From NCBI RefSeq assembly GCF_000720425.1, contig NZ_JOAJ01000001.1, positions 620,001 to 684,000 of the forward strand: 64,000 bases of DNA. Reading direction: 5' to 3'. This document shows, piece after piece, positions 18,144-26,205 of the stretch. The translations under genes and the position numbers were made by a program. The notes below the pieces were generated by a model, which was given only the letters and a program-made list of their open reading frames with translations, did not search any database and was not told the origin of the DNA. This DNA is from Nocardia rhamnosiphila NBRC 108938 (GTDB lineage: Bacteria; Actinomycetota; Actinomycetes; Mycobacteriales; Mycobacteriaceae). Within the stretch, counting starts at the first letter, position 1. Every line of letters starts with the position of its first letter.

Positions 18144-19067
18144 ATGATCTCTTACCGCTGGCGTCCCGAACTGGATGCCGAGGAGCTCGCGCAGATAACC
18201 GCCCTGATCGGCGACGCGGCCGGATGCGACGCCGAGGCCGGTTTCTCCACCATCGACGTGAGCGTGCCCGGCGAATGTTCACACGATGACGTCCGCATCG
18301 CCCACCTGCCGATCCGGGCCCGGCGCGATCTGAGCGTGCACGCGGATGCGCCGTGGCTGACGGTGGCCTATCTGAATCTGCGCGTGGATCCCGAGGGGGA
18401 GGGGGTCGTGCGATTCGTGGTGCACCCGGACTACCGGTCGCGTGGGGTCGCCACCCTTCTCGTCGAGGAACTGGGCCTGGACCTGACCGCGCCGGACGGC
18501 TGGTGCGGGACCGGTGCGCGGAGATTGCGGGCTTGGGCGTACGGCACGCATCCGGCGACCGAACGGCTCGCCGCCCGGTTCGATATCGCCGCGGTCGACC
18601 GGCGGTGGACGCTGGTGCGGCATCTGTCGGGCCCCTGGGCGCTCCCGCTGGGGGAGGCCGATCCTGGAACGCCGGAATCGGAAGCGGCCGGCGGGTGGGT
18701 CGCCGAGTTCGAGGCCGCGGTACTGCCGCGGTCGTGCCACGCGCCTCCGGTGTCCGAGTCCACCCGGGTGATCGCCGTTCGTGACGGGGAGGGCCCGGCC
18801 GGTCTGGTCTGCTTCGAGGCGCACACGGTTTCCTACGCCGAATTCCGCGGCGCCTGGATCCGGGTCGCGGCCGTCGCGCCGCGAGTCCGCGGGCGCGGAC
18901 TCGGTTCGGCGCTGGTCACGCGCGCGCTGGTGGAGATGCGGGACGCCGGCGCGCAGGTGGCGCTGATCCGAGTCGATCCCGCCGATGAGCGCGCCGTCCG
19001 GGTATTGCGCCTGCTGTCTTTCGAGCAGGAGGAAACGCATACGCTGTTCGGCCTCGACGAAACATGA
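18144..19067 (+). CDS. Tandem GNAT acetyltransferase (mycothiol-synthase-like architecture)
   Basis: A 307-residue protein with two GNAT folds. The N-terminal half has a modified motif A (VVHPDYRSRGVATLLVEEL). The C-terminal half has a clear acetyl-CoA pyrophosphate loop (VAAVAPRVRGRGLGSALVTRAL), then IRVDPADERAVRVLRLLSF. The two-domain layout resembles mycothiol acetyltransferase MshD, but placement in the catabolic island suggests a separate acetyltransferase. ATG 18144 follows GAGGAGTACGG. It is divergent from the Rieske gene and shares its operator region. The substrate is not known. Confidence 0.75.
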   Translation: MISYRWRPELDAEELAQITALIGDAAGCDAEAGFSTIDVSVPGECSHDDVRIAHLPIRARRDLSVHADAPWLTVAYLNLRVDPEGEGVVRFVVHPDYRSRGVATLLVEELGLDLTAPDGWCGTGARRLRAWAYGTHPATERLAARFDIAAVDRRWTLVRHLSGPWALPLGEADPGTPESEAAGGWVAEFEAAVLPRSCHAPPVSESTRVIAVRDGEGPAGLVCFEAHTVSYAEFRGAWIRVAAVAPRVRGRGLGSALVTRALVEMRDAGAQVALIRVDPADERAVRVLRLLSFEQEETHTLFGLDET

Positions 19068-19092
19068 GATAAAGAACGTCATTTGTTTTCTG

Positions 19093-19121
19093 TTGACGAA
19101 CGCGAATGTCCGCAGTACTTT
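19093..19121 (+). promoter_or_regulatory. Sigma-70-type promoter for the mycofactocin-SDR operon
   Basis: TTGACG at 19093-19098 and TACTTT at 19116-19121 are separated by exactly 17 bp. This is an unusually good match to the housekeeping actinobacterial promoter. It leaves a ~125-nt leader before the ATG at 19249. The surrounding AT-rich patch stands out from the GC-rich background. Confidence 0.55.
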
Positions 19122-19248
19122 GTTGTGACGCCACTCACAGCCGTTCGGTAGCGGGATTCACCCGCGGTGGCAGCCGGCGGGCCGTTGCTCCGGCCAGTGC
19201 CGTCCCGGCGTAGATCACTTCGAAAAACTCAGCGAGAGAAGGAAAGTC

Positions 19249-20073
19249 ATGAAACGGCTCGACGGTAAGGTTGCCTTCATCACCGGTGTGGCGCGTGGCC
19301 AGGGGCGATCACACGCCGTCCGGCTGGCCGAAGAAGGCGCTGCGATCATCGGGATGGATATCTGCGCTCAGATCCCGTCGGTGTTCTACCCGATGGCCAC
19401 CGAGGAGGACCTCGCCGAAACCGTGCGGCTGGTCGAGAAGGCAGGCGGCCGGATCGTCACCACCCTCGGTGATGTGCGCGACCGCGCGGACATCCAGCGC
19501 GCCTACGACGCCGGCGCCGCCGAATTCGGCCACGTGGACACCGTCGTCGCCAATGCCGGCATCATGCCCGTGCTGGACAAGGGCAGCGAGCCCCAGGCCT
19601 GGCACGACGCCGTCGACACCATGCTCACCGGTGTGTGGCACACGCTGGAGGTGACCGTGCCCGGCATGATCGACCGCGGTGCGGGCGGTTCCATCGCGAT
19701 CACCAGTTCCGCCGCGGGCCTGCGCAGTATCGGCCTGAGCACCTTCCCCGGACAGGCCGGATATTCCGCCGCCAAGCACGGAGTCGTCGGGCTTATGCGG
19801 CTGTATTCCAAACAGCTCGCCAAACACTTCATCCGCGTCAACACCATCCACCCCACCGGGGTGAACACCCCGATGGTCGCCAACGCCGAGTACGGCGCCT
19901 TCGTCAACGCCAACCCGGATGTCGCCGACGACGACGCGTACAAGAACCCGATGCCGGTCGAGTTGATCGAGGCAGTCGATATCAGCAACGCCTTGGTCTT
20001 CCTCGCCTCCGACGAAGCCCGCTACATCACGGGCGTGACCTTGCCCGTCGACGCCGGCTACAACAACCGCTGA
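19249..20073 (+). CDS. Mycofactocin-coupled SDR family oxidoreductase
   Basis: A 274-residue SDR with the special GVARGQGRSHAVRLAEEGA cofactor region and a long insertion after strand 2 (DICAQIPSVFYPMATEEDL). These mark the mycofactocin-dependent subfamily (carveol dehydrogenase-like), in which NAD(H) is held tightly and recycled through mycofactocin. Catalytic residues are in ITSSAAG and YSAAKHG, and NTIHPTGVNTPM follows. Such enzymes oxidise alcohols, including alicyclic terpenoid alcohols. RBS AGAGAAGGAAAG. An aldehyde dehydrogenase follows after 15 bp, so an alcohol-to-aldehyde-to-acid pair is likely. No mycofactocin biosynthesis genes are in this window. Confidence 0.88.
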   Translation: MKRLDGKVAFITGVARGQGRSHAVRLAEEGAAIIGMDICAQIPSVFYPMATEEDLAETVRLVEKAGGRIVTTLGDVRDRADIQRAYDAGAAEFGHVDTVVANAGIMPVLDKGSEPQAWHDAVDTMLTGVWHTLEVTVPGMIDRGAGGSIAITSSAAGLRSIGLSTFPGQAGYSAAKHGVVGLMRLYSKQLAKHFIRVNTIHPTGVNTPMVANAEYGAFVNANPDVADDDAYKNPMPVELIEAVDISNALVFLASDEARYITGVTLPVDAGYNNR

Positions 20074-20088
20074 GAAAGGCACTGTGCC

Positions 20089-21582
20089 ATGACAACCACC
20101 GACACCACCTTGTCCGCTCCGCCGGTCGCCGACCGGGAGCAGGTCTTCATCGGCGGCCGCTGGACCGAATCCACCGGCGACGAATGGATCGAATTGGTCG
20201 ATCCGTGGAGTGAGCAGACCGCGGCCCGTATCCGTAGCGCCACCGAGCGCGATGTCCGGGACGCGGTGGACGCGGCCCGACGATCGTTCGACTCCGGGGT
20301 CTGGGCCGGTAAGTCCATGGCCGAACGAGCGGAGGTGATCGACGAGATCGCGACCCGGCTCGAACAGCGGCAGGACGAACTCACCACCATCGGCGTTCTC
20401 GAGGTGGGAATACCGGTGACGGTCAGTGCCGGTACCCAGCAGATGACCGCAGCGCTGTTCCGCGCCGTCGCGGAAGAAGCCCGCACCTTCGCGGTACGCG
20501 AGGACCGGCCGCGCGCCGATGGTGGGATCTCGCGCATCCTGGCCGAACCCACCGGTGTCGTCGCGGCGATCATCCCGTGGAACGGTCCCATCGGGACGAT
20601 CGCGTTCAAGGTGGCGCCCGCGCTCGCGGCGGGGTGCTCGGTGGTGCTCAAGGGTGCGCCGGACGCGCCGCTGTCCCCGGCGGTATTCGCCGATGTGATC
20701 GCCGAACTCGTTGCCGAGGGTCGGATTCCGGAAGGCGTGGTGAGCGTGCTCATCGCCGACCGCGAAGTCTCGGAGACCCTGGTGACCAACCCCGGGGTCG
20801 ACCACATCACCTTCACCGGCTCCACCGTGGCCGGGCGCCGGATCGCCGCGCTCGCCGGTGAGCGGATCGCGCGGGTCTCGCTGGAACTGGGTGGTAAATC
20901 CGCGGCCGTCATCCTGGACGACGCGGATCTGAACCACGTCCTGCAGTCGCTGCCGATGGGTGGATGTATGCAGTCGGGGCAGGCGTGTATCGCGCTGACC
21001 CGGGTACTGGTATCACGCAAGCGCCACGACGAGGTCTCCGCGGCGTTGTCGGCGGCCTATTCCGCACTGCCGATGGGCAATCCGTGGGCACCGGAGAACT
21101 TCCTCGGCCCGCTCGCCGGAGCGCGCCATCGCGAACGAGTGCAGGAGTACATCGATGCCGCGGTACAGGACGGCGCTACCGTCCTCACCGGCGGTGGGCG
21201 CCCGGAAGGGCTGGATCAGGGTTATTTCGTCGCACCCACCTTGATCGACGGAGTGCGCAACGATATGCGCATCGCCCAGGAGGAAGTGTTCGGGCCCGTT
21301 ATCTCGCTCATCACCTACGAGGACGAGGACGACGCGGTGGCGCTCGCCAACGATTCGATCTACGGCCTGTCCGGTGCGGTGTACACCGAGGATCTGGAAC
21401 GCGGTTACGCACTGGCCCAGCGGATTCGGACCGGGACTGTGAGTGTCAACGGGTCGGTCATCGATTTCACCCTGCCGTTCGGTGGCTACAAGCAGTCCGG
21501 TATGGGCCGGGAAGGCGGCGTCGAGGGACTCGCGGAGTTCTTCGAGACGAAAACGGTTCATATGCCCGCGCCCGCACAATAG
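20089..21582 (+). CDS. NAD(P)-dependent aldehyde dehydrogenase
   Basis: A 497-residue ALDH. Key elements are IPWNGPIG (~162), the lysine in LKGAPDAPL (~188), FTGSTVAGRR (~242), LELGGKS (E267), SGQACIALTR (catalytic C300), EEVFGPVISL and FGGYKQSGMGREGG. It probably oxidises the product of the upstream mycofactocin-linked SDR, with which it forms a two-gene operon. It is only about 40% similar by eye to the ALDH at 10920, so the two likely act on different aldehydes. Confidence 0.9.
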   Translation: MTTTDTTLSAPPVADREQVFIGGRWTESTGDEWIELVDPWSEQTAARIRSATERDVRDAVDAARRSFDSGVWAGKSMAERAEVIDEIATRLEQRQDELTTIGVLEVGIPVTVSAGTQQMTAALFRAVAEEARTFAVREDRPRADGGISRILAEPTGVVAAIIPWNGPIGTIAFKVAPALAAGCSVVLKGAPDAPLSPAVFADVIAELVAEGRIPEGVVSVLIADREVSETLVTNPGVDHITFTGSTVAGRRIAALAGERIARVSLELGGKSAAVILDDADLNHVLQSLPMGGCMQSGQACIALTRVLVSRKRHDEVSAALSAAYSALPMGNPWAPENFLGPLAGARHRERVQEYIDAAVQDGATVLTGGGRPEGLDQGYFVAPTLIDGVRNDMRIAQEEVFGPVISLITYEDEDDAVALANDSIYGLSGAVYTEDLERGYALAQRIRTGTVSVNGSVIDFTLPFGGYKQSGMGREGGVEGLAEFFETKTVHMPAPAQ

Positions 21583-21670
21583 CGACCGCGTACCCGCGCA
21601 GGAGCCGACACTGCGCCGGATCGGCCGGTACGAGGAAGCCCTCCTCGTGCCGGCCGAGTACGTTTCGGGA

Positions 21671-22321
21671 TCAGGCGGATGCGGAGGTGGCCGGCACCGC
21701 GATCTCCGCGTCGCGCATCACACCGTGCAGGAAGCTGCGCACCATTTCCTCGAACAACTGCTTCGAGGTCTTGGTGTTCTCCGCCAGCGCGTCGGCCAGC
21801 ACCGGCTGGGATGTCGCGTCGACATTCGGGAAGATCGTGGTCCGGGTGCTGGGGCCGCGCATCGCCTCGGTGAGTGCGGCACCCACGGTGATCCGCTCCA
21901 TCCCGTCGAGGATCTGTACGTGCAGATGGGCCGGCACCCCCGAATCCGCGAGGAATCGCGCCGTTTCCTCGTAGGTGCTGATGAGCAGGTCCCGGGGCAG
22001 GTACTGCAGCAGGATCGGCGCGGCATTGCGATGCCGCAGAATCGAGCGGCGGAGATTCATCGCCAGTGCGACGAAGAACTCCGGCCAATCCGGGCCGGGC
22101 TTGCGACGCGGAATACTGCCCGCCCCGGCGATCTGGCGCGCGACGGCGGCCAGGATCTCCGACTTGTCCGCGAAATGGTGGTACAGGGAGGGCGCGCGCA
22201 CCCCCAGATGTTTGGCCAGTCGCGGCAGGCTGAACGCGTCCAGGCCCTCGGTGTCGATGATCTCTATGGAAGCCGCCACGACCGAGGAGCGGCTGATCAG
22301 AGGTTGCGACGGGCGAGGCAT
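21671..22321 (-). CDS. TetR family transcriptional regulator (candidate regulator of the island)
   Basis: A 216-residue TetR protein. The N-terminal HTH is visible as SVVAASIEIIDTEGLDAFS, then LPRLAKHLGVRAPSLYHHF and ADKSEILAAV. The C-terminal ligand domain has the TetR_C pattern (ILRHRNAAPILLQYLPRD to EEMVRSFLHGVM). An ACCT...AGGT copy of the island operator lies 36 bp upstream of its ATG, overlapping the stop of the hydrolase gene. That suggests autoregulation and makes it the best candidate to bind the 17-bp sites. The effector would be a pathway intermediate such as an acyl-CoA (inference). Confidence 0.85.
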   Translation of the reverse strand: MPRPSQPLISRSSVVAASIEIIDTEGLDAFSLPRLAKHLGVRAPSLYHHFADKSEILAAVARQIAGAGSIPRRKPGPDWPEFFVALAMNLRRSILRHRNAAPILLQYLPRDLLISTYEETARFLADSGVPAHLHVQILDGMERITVGAALTEAMRGPSTRTTIFPNVDATSQPVLADALAENTKTSKQLFEEMVRSFLHGVMRDAEIAVPATSASA

Positions 22322-22354
22322 AGGTGGCTTTCCGCTCGGGTGACGCCAGGCGAT

Positions 22355-23266
22355 TTACCTAGCGGCGTGAGGTTGATCGTATCGTGTGGCCGGTCGGGGC
22401 TCCGGAAGCGGCACCGCCTCGTCGAGGAAGGCGAGCAGCCCCTCGGTCAGCACATCGTTGTCGTCGCCGCCGACCATATGCCCCGCACCGTCGACGGCGA
22501 TGTGGCGGGCGTGTGGGATCAGTTCCAGTAGGTCGCGGACTCCCTCGGGTCCCACCACGTCCGATTGCCGGCCCTGGATCAGCAGGGTGGGGACGGTGAT
22601 CCGCCGTGCGGCCGCCCGGGCCCGCTGCTCGCGGAACTCGGCTCGGTCGGGACCGTTGTCGCGGTGGCTGATCATTCGCGGATCCCAGTGCCAATACCAT
22701 CGGCCGTCCCGCAGTCGGAGGTTCTTGCGCAGCCCGTCCGGGCGGGGCGGGCGTGGCCGGTGCGGGTTGTACGCGGCGACGGCCGCGGCGGCCGCGTCGA
22801 GCGAATCGAAACCGGACAGGCCTTCGCGCATGAAGGCGGTCACCCGGTCCACGCCGTCCGATTCGGCCATCGGCGTGATATCGACCAGTACCAGCGCGCG
22901 GGCCACGTCCGGTTGGGCGCCCTGGGCGAGAAGCCCGGCCATCCCGCCCATCGAGGCGCCGACCACCACCGGTGGCTGTTCGAAGCCGGCCGCCACAGCG
23001 ACGAGATCCCGGGCGTGCGCGCCGAGGGAGTAGTCGCCGTCCGCGGCCCAGTCGCTGTCACCGTGGCCGCGGGCATCCAGGATCAGTGCGCGCCGGCCGT
23101 TGGCAGCGAGACGAAGACCCGTGCGTCGCCAGGAATGCCGGGTCTGGCCGCCGCCGTGCAGGAGCAGTACGGTGCCGCGGTCCTCGCCCGCCGGGGGATC
23201 GAAGCGTTCGGCGACGAGTCCGACGCCCGCGCCTCGCAGGCGGACAACAGTGCCGGTCAAGGTCAT
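22355..23266 (-). CDS. Alpha/beta hydrolase
   Basis: A 303-residue alpha/beta hydrolase with the oxyanion motif LLLHGGGQTRHSW (~35), the strand-4 motif ILDARGHGDSD, the nucleophile elbow VGASMGGM (S105), an acid in PTLLIQGRQSDVVGPEG and the catalytic His in VDGAGHMVGGDD. It may hydrolyse an ester, lactone or ring-cleavage product. It lies between the SDR at 23288 and the TetR gene, all on the minus strand, consistent with an SDR-hydrolase-TetR operon. TAA at 22355 overlaps an operator copy. Confidence 0.85.
   Translation of the reverse strand: MTLTGTVVRLRGAGVGLVAERFDPPAGEDRGTVLLLHGGGQTRHSWRRTGLRLAANGRRALILDARGHGDSDWAADGDYSLGAHARDLVAVAAGFEQPPVVVGASMGGMAGLLAQGAQPDVARALVLVDITPMAESDGVDRVTAFMREGLSGFDSLDAAAAAVAAYNPHRPRPPRPDGLRKNLRLRDGRWYWHWDPRMISHRDNGPDRAEFREQRARAAARRITVPTLLIQGRQSDVVGPEGVRDLLELIPHARHIAVDGAGHMVGGDDNDVLTEGLLAFLDEAVPLPEPRPATRYDQPHAAR
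22357..22373. promoter_or_regulatory. 17-bp inverted-repeat operator, copy 5 (upstream of TetR)
   Basis: ACCTAGCGGCGTGAGGT shares the ACCT/AGGT outer arms of the copy at 8816 but is weaker in the inner positions. It spans the hydrolase stop codon and lies 36-52 bp upstream of the TetR start, where an autoregulatory site would sit. Confidence 0.4.
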
Positions 23267-23287
23267 ATGAGAGATCTCCTCTACTGC

Positions 23288-24073
23288 TCAGTGACCGGAG
23301 GTGCCGCCGTCGACGGCGAGTGTGGAGCCGGTGATATAGCCGGAGGCCGGACCGGCGAGGAACACGACCGCCGTATCGATCTCGCGCTGTGTGGCGGTGC
23401 GGCCGAGTGGGCACTCCCGCAGGAAAGCGTCGAGGGTGTCGTGGGACATCTCGCCGATCATGTCGGTGTCGACGAAACCCGGCGCTATCGCATTGACCCG
23501 GATACCTTTTCGCCCGGCCCACTGGTTCGAGAGATCGCGCGTGAGCCCGATGAGCCCCGCCTTGCTGGACGCATAGGCGGCCTGCGGCAGCACCGATTTG
23601 ATCAGCCCGAGCATGCTCGAGATATTGACGATGCTCGATCCCGGCCGCATCACCCGCGCACATGCCTGCGCCATCCAGTACGCGCCGAACAGGTTCACCT
23701 CGAGCACGTTCCGGTAGTCGTCGGGATTCTCCCGGGTGGCCGGTGCGGTATGCGTGACACCCGCATTGTTGACCAGCACATCGAGCCGGCCGAACTTCTC
23801 GACGGCGGCGCGCGCCAGTGCCTCGCACCGGCCGGGGTCGGTGATATCGGTCGGTACCACCAGGCAGCGGCGCCCCCGGGTGGTGACGCCCGCGGCCACC
23901 TGGTCGAGTTTGTCTCGCCGTCGTCCCGCGACCACGATATCGGCGCCCGCCTCGGCCAGCGCATGGGCGAATCCGGCGCCGAGCCCGCTGCCCGCCCCGG
24001 TGACCACCGCCACGCGCCCGTCCAGGCGGAAGAGGTCCAGTACCGATCCACTCGACGGCGCCGCCGTATCCAT
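23288..24073 (-). CDS. SDR family oxidoreductase
   Basis: A 261-residue classical SDR. It has TGAGSGLGAGFA, AGRRRDK after strand 2 (NADP-like Arg), NNAG, NISSMLG and YASSKAG, and a C-terminal GSTLAVDGGTSGH. GLTRDLSNQW and NAIAPGFVDTDM are typical of FabG/gluconate-dehydrogenase-like members. It starts with ATG 24073, is divergent from the ferredoxin reductase gene, and has operator copies between them. It leads a minus-strand operon with the hydrolase and TetR genes. Confidence 0.87.
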   Translation of the reverse strand: MDTAAPSSGSVLDLFRLDGRVAVVTGAGSGLGAGFAHALAEAGADIVVAGRRRDKLDQVAAGVTTRGRRCLVVPTDITDPGRCEALARAAVEKFGRLDVLVNNAGVTHTAPATRENPDDYRNVLEVNLFGAYWMAQACARVMRPGSSIVNISSMLGLIKSVLPQAAYASSKAGLIGLTRDLSNQWAGRKGIRVNAIAPGFVDTDMIGEMSHDTLDAFLRECPLGRTATQREIDTAVVFLAGPASGYITGSTLAVDGGTSGH

Positions 24074-24101
24074 CCGACCGGCTCCTTTCGTATCGTTGTT
24101 T

Positions 24102-24118
24102 AGCTAACAGTATTAGAT
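24102..24118. promoter_or_regulatory. 17-bp inverted-repeat operator, copy 6
   Basis: AGCTAACAGTATTAGAT lies 29 bp upstream of the SDR ATG (minus strand). It is copy 1 read from the other strand in its half-site order (AGCTAA with TTAGAT versus ATCTAA with TTAGCT). Confidence 0.65.
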
Positions 24119-24175
24119 TTACCATCGTAAGGGTTCTCGCGGGCGATCCGATCACGTGGCCCTTGCCATGAGATA

Positions 24176-24192
24176 ATCTAACGCCATAAGAT
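24176..24192. promoter_or_regulatory. 17-bp inverted-repeat operator, copy 7
   Basis: ATCTAACGCCATAAGAT is the most symmetric copy (ATCTnA/TnAGAT) and lies 36 bp before the reductase ATG. It is 74 bp, about seven helical turns, from copy 6 in the same divergent region. Confidence 0.68.
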
Positions 24193-24227
24193 TTAACGAA
24201 GAGGGAATCTCGCGGACGGGAGCGGTG

Positions 24228-25178
24228 ATGAGCGATAGTCGGACGACCCGCCGGATGTGTGTGGTCGGTAAGGAATCGGCCGCGGCAGGTGTCGTCACGG
24301 TGACGCTCGCCGAACCGGCCGGCGTGGCGGTGCCGGAGTGGGAGCCCGGCGCTCATATCGATCTCGTACTCGGTGACATCACCCGGCAGTATTCGCTGTG
24401 CGGCGATCCCGCGGACCGGTCGTCGCTGCGCGTCGCGGTGCTCCGCGAATCGAACGGGCGGGGCGGATCGGTCTATGTCCACGACAAGCTGGAAGTCGGT
24501 GATCTGCTCGAGGTCGGCGGCCCCCGCAACAACTTCACGCTGGTGGATGCCCCGGCGTATCTGTTCGTCGCCGGCGGTATCGGCATCACTCCATTGCTGC
24601 CCATGCTGCGTGTGCTCGCCGAACGAGGAAAGCCGTGGCAATTGCTGTACGGCGGGCGGTCGCGGGAGAGTATGGCCTTCGCCGCCGATCTGGCGAGCGC
24701 GTATCCCGAACAGGTCCGCGTGAACCCGCAGGACGAATACGGTCTGCTCGACCTGGCGACCGCGCTGGACGGTGCCGAACCGGGTGCCGCGGTGTACTGC
24801 TGTGGCCCGGAGCCGCTGCTGCAGGCGATCGAAACCGGTTGCCGGGAACGCGAACGCCTCACCCTGCATATCGAACGGTTCGCTCCCAAGGAAGTCACCG
24901 CGGCGTCCACCGACGCCTTCGAGGTCGAACTCGCGCGCAGCGGCAGGGTGGTGACGGTCGGGGAATCGGAATCGGTACTCGACGCCTTGCGGCGCAGTGG
25001 TGCCGAGGTCGACTTCTCCTGCCGGGAGGGCACCTGTGGAACCTGTGAGGTCGCCGTGCTGGCCGGCCGCCCGGACCACCGGGATTCCGTCCTGACCGAG
25101 GATGAGCAGGAGGCGAGCGACGCCATGATGATCTGCGTTTCCCGAAGTCGTACGCCCCGTCTTGTGCTCGATCTCTGA
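24228..25178 (+). CDS. PDR-type ferredoxin reductase (FMN/NAD/plant-type [2Fe-2S])
   Basis: A 316-residue phthalate-dioxygenase-reductase-like protein. It has an N-terminal flavin domain with RQYSLCGDP (~53), an NAD domain with FVAGGIGITPLLPML (~113) and YCCGPEPLLQAIE (~190), and a C-terminal plant-type [2Fe-2S] domain with C265, C270, C273 and C303 (CREGTCGTC plus MIC). It delivers electrons from NADH to a Rieske oxygenase or P450. The only Rieske oxygenase in view is at 16820, under the same operator type, so these are probably partners. ATG 24228 is chosen over GTG 24225. Confidence 0.9.
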   Translation: MSDSRTTRRMCVVGKESAAAGVVTVTLAEPAGVAVPEWEPGAHIDLVLGDITRQYSLCGDPADRSSLRVAVLRESNGRGGSVYVHDKLEVGDLLEVGGPRNNFTLVDAPAYLFVAGGIGITPLLPMLRVLAERGKPWQLLYGGRSRESMAFAADLASAYPEQVRVNPQDEYGLLDLATALDGAEPGAAVYCCGPEPLLQAIETGCRERERLTLHIERFAPKEVTAASTDAFEVELARSGRVVTVGESESVLDALRRSGAEVDFSCREGTCGTCEVAVLAGRPDHRDSVLTEDEQEASDAMMICVSRSRTPRLVLDL

Positions 25179-25209
25179 CCTACCTCATTCGTCCGCTCCT
25201 GGAGGCACC

Positions 25210-26001
25210 GTGTCCCCGTCCGAACCCGCGGCACTGTACGAAGTGCGCGACCACATCGCCGTTGTCACGCTGAACCGGCCCGACGCCCTGAATGCCGTGA
25301 ACTCGGCACTGTCGGCTGCGGCGGGGGCCGCGCTCGAGCGGGCTGCCGCCGACCCGGAGGTCCGCGTCGTGGTGATCACCGGCGCCGGCCGGGGTTTCTG
25401 CGCGGGCGCGGATCTGAAGGAGATCGCCGCCGGTCGCAGCGTCTACGACCCGGATCACCGGGAGTGGGACTTCGCCGGCATCGTGCGGCATTGGATCGGG
25501 AAACCGGTGATCGCCGCGGTCAACGGGTTCGCGCTCGGCGGCGGCACCGAGATCGTGCTCACCGCGGATCTCGCCGTGATCGACGAGAGTGCGGCGCTGG
25601 GGTTGCCCGAGGTCCGGCGGGGACTGCTCGCCGCCGCGGGCGGCCTGCTGCGGATCCACCGTCAGGTGCCCGCCAAGGTCGCCGCCGAGATCGCGTTCAC
25701 CGGTGAGCCGATCTCGGCGGCCCGGGCATACGAACTGGGTCTGGTCAACAAGATCGCTCCGGCCGGTACCGCGCTGGCGGTCGCCCTGGAACTGGCGGCC
25801 GTGATCGCCGCGAACGCCCCGGTGTCGGTTCAGCAGAGCAAGAAGGTGCTGCACGAGAGCGCCGCCTCGGACACCGGTTGGTCGGCGGCGGAATGGGAGG
25901 TGAACCGTGCGGCCTCGAAAGTAGTCATGTCCAGCGCCGATGCCAAGGAGGGGCCGCGCGCGTTCGCGGCGAAGCGGGAGCCGCGGTGGACCGGGTCCTG
26001 A
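25210..26001 (+). CDS. Enoyl-CoA hydratase/isomerase family protein
   Basis: A 263-residue crotonase-fold protein with LNRPDALNAVN, GFCAGADLKEIAAG (oxyanion hole 1), NGFALGGGTEIVLTADLAV (oxyanion hole 2) and a glutamate in GLPEVRRGLL at the usual acid/base position of true hydratases. GTG 25210 follows GGAGG at a good distance; a longer frame upstream overlaps the reductase. It forms an operon with the reductase (31-bp gap). It would hydrate an enoyl-CoA made from the hydroxylated substrate. Confidence 0.88.
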   Translation: MSPSEPAALYEVRDHIAVVTLNRPDALNAVNSALSAAAGAALERAAADPEVRVVVITGAGRGFCAGADLKEIAAGRSVYDPDHREWDFAGIVRHWIGKPVIAAVNGFALGGGTEIVLTADLAVIDESAALGLPEVRRGLLAAAGGLLRIHRQVPAKVAAEIAFTGEPISAARAYELGLVNKIAPAGTALAVALELAAVIAANAPVSVQQSKKVLHESAASDTGWSAAEWEVNRAASKVVMSSADAKEGPRAFAAKREPRWTGS

Positions 26002-26040
26002 CCGCCCGGATGGGTTGGTTTATCAAATTACAAATCTTGA

Positions 26041-26069
26041 TTGACGTATCACAGCTACCTCTGTAGCGT
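26041..26069 (+). promoter_or_regulatory. Sigma-70-type promoter for the SDR-ligase-hydratase operon
   Basis: TTGACG (26041-26046) and TAGCGT (26064-26069) are 17 bp apart in a locally AT-rich patch, giving a leader of about 130 nt before the ATG at 26206. No copy of the 17-bp operator is seen here, so this operon may be controlled differently, perhaps by the TetR at 29555. Confidence 0.45.
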
Positions 26070-26205
26070 GGGTCACACGGCGATCGTGTCCCCGCGGACG
26101 CCTCGGCTCGCACCGTGACTCGCTACCGGTGCACTCGACTCGAATCATCCAGAATCACCGACGCCGGAGACCCGGCCGTCGCTTCGTGGGCAAAGGAGCT
26201 CGCAG

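Noticed and set aside
5147..24192. Idea that the 17-bp repeats are KstR or KstR2 boxes of cholesterol catabolism
   Set aside because: The arms (CTAA/TTAG with a 5-bp spacer) do not fit the KstR (AAC/GTT) or KstR2 (CAAG/CTTG) half-sites, so a different regulator is inferred.
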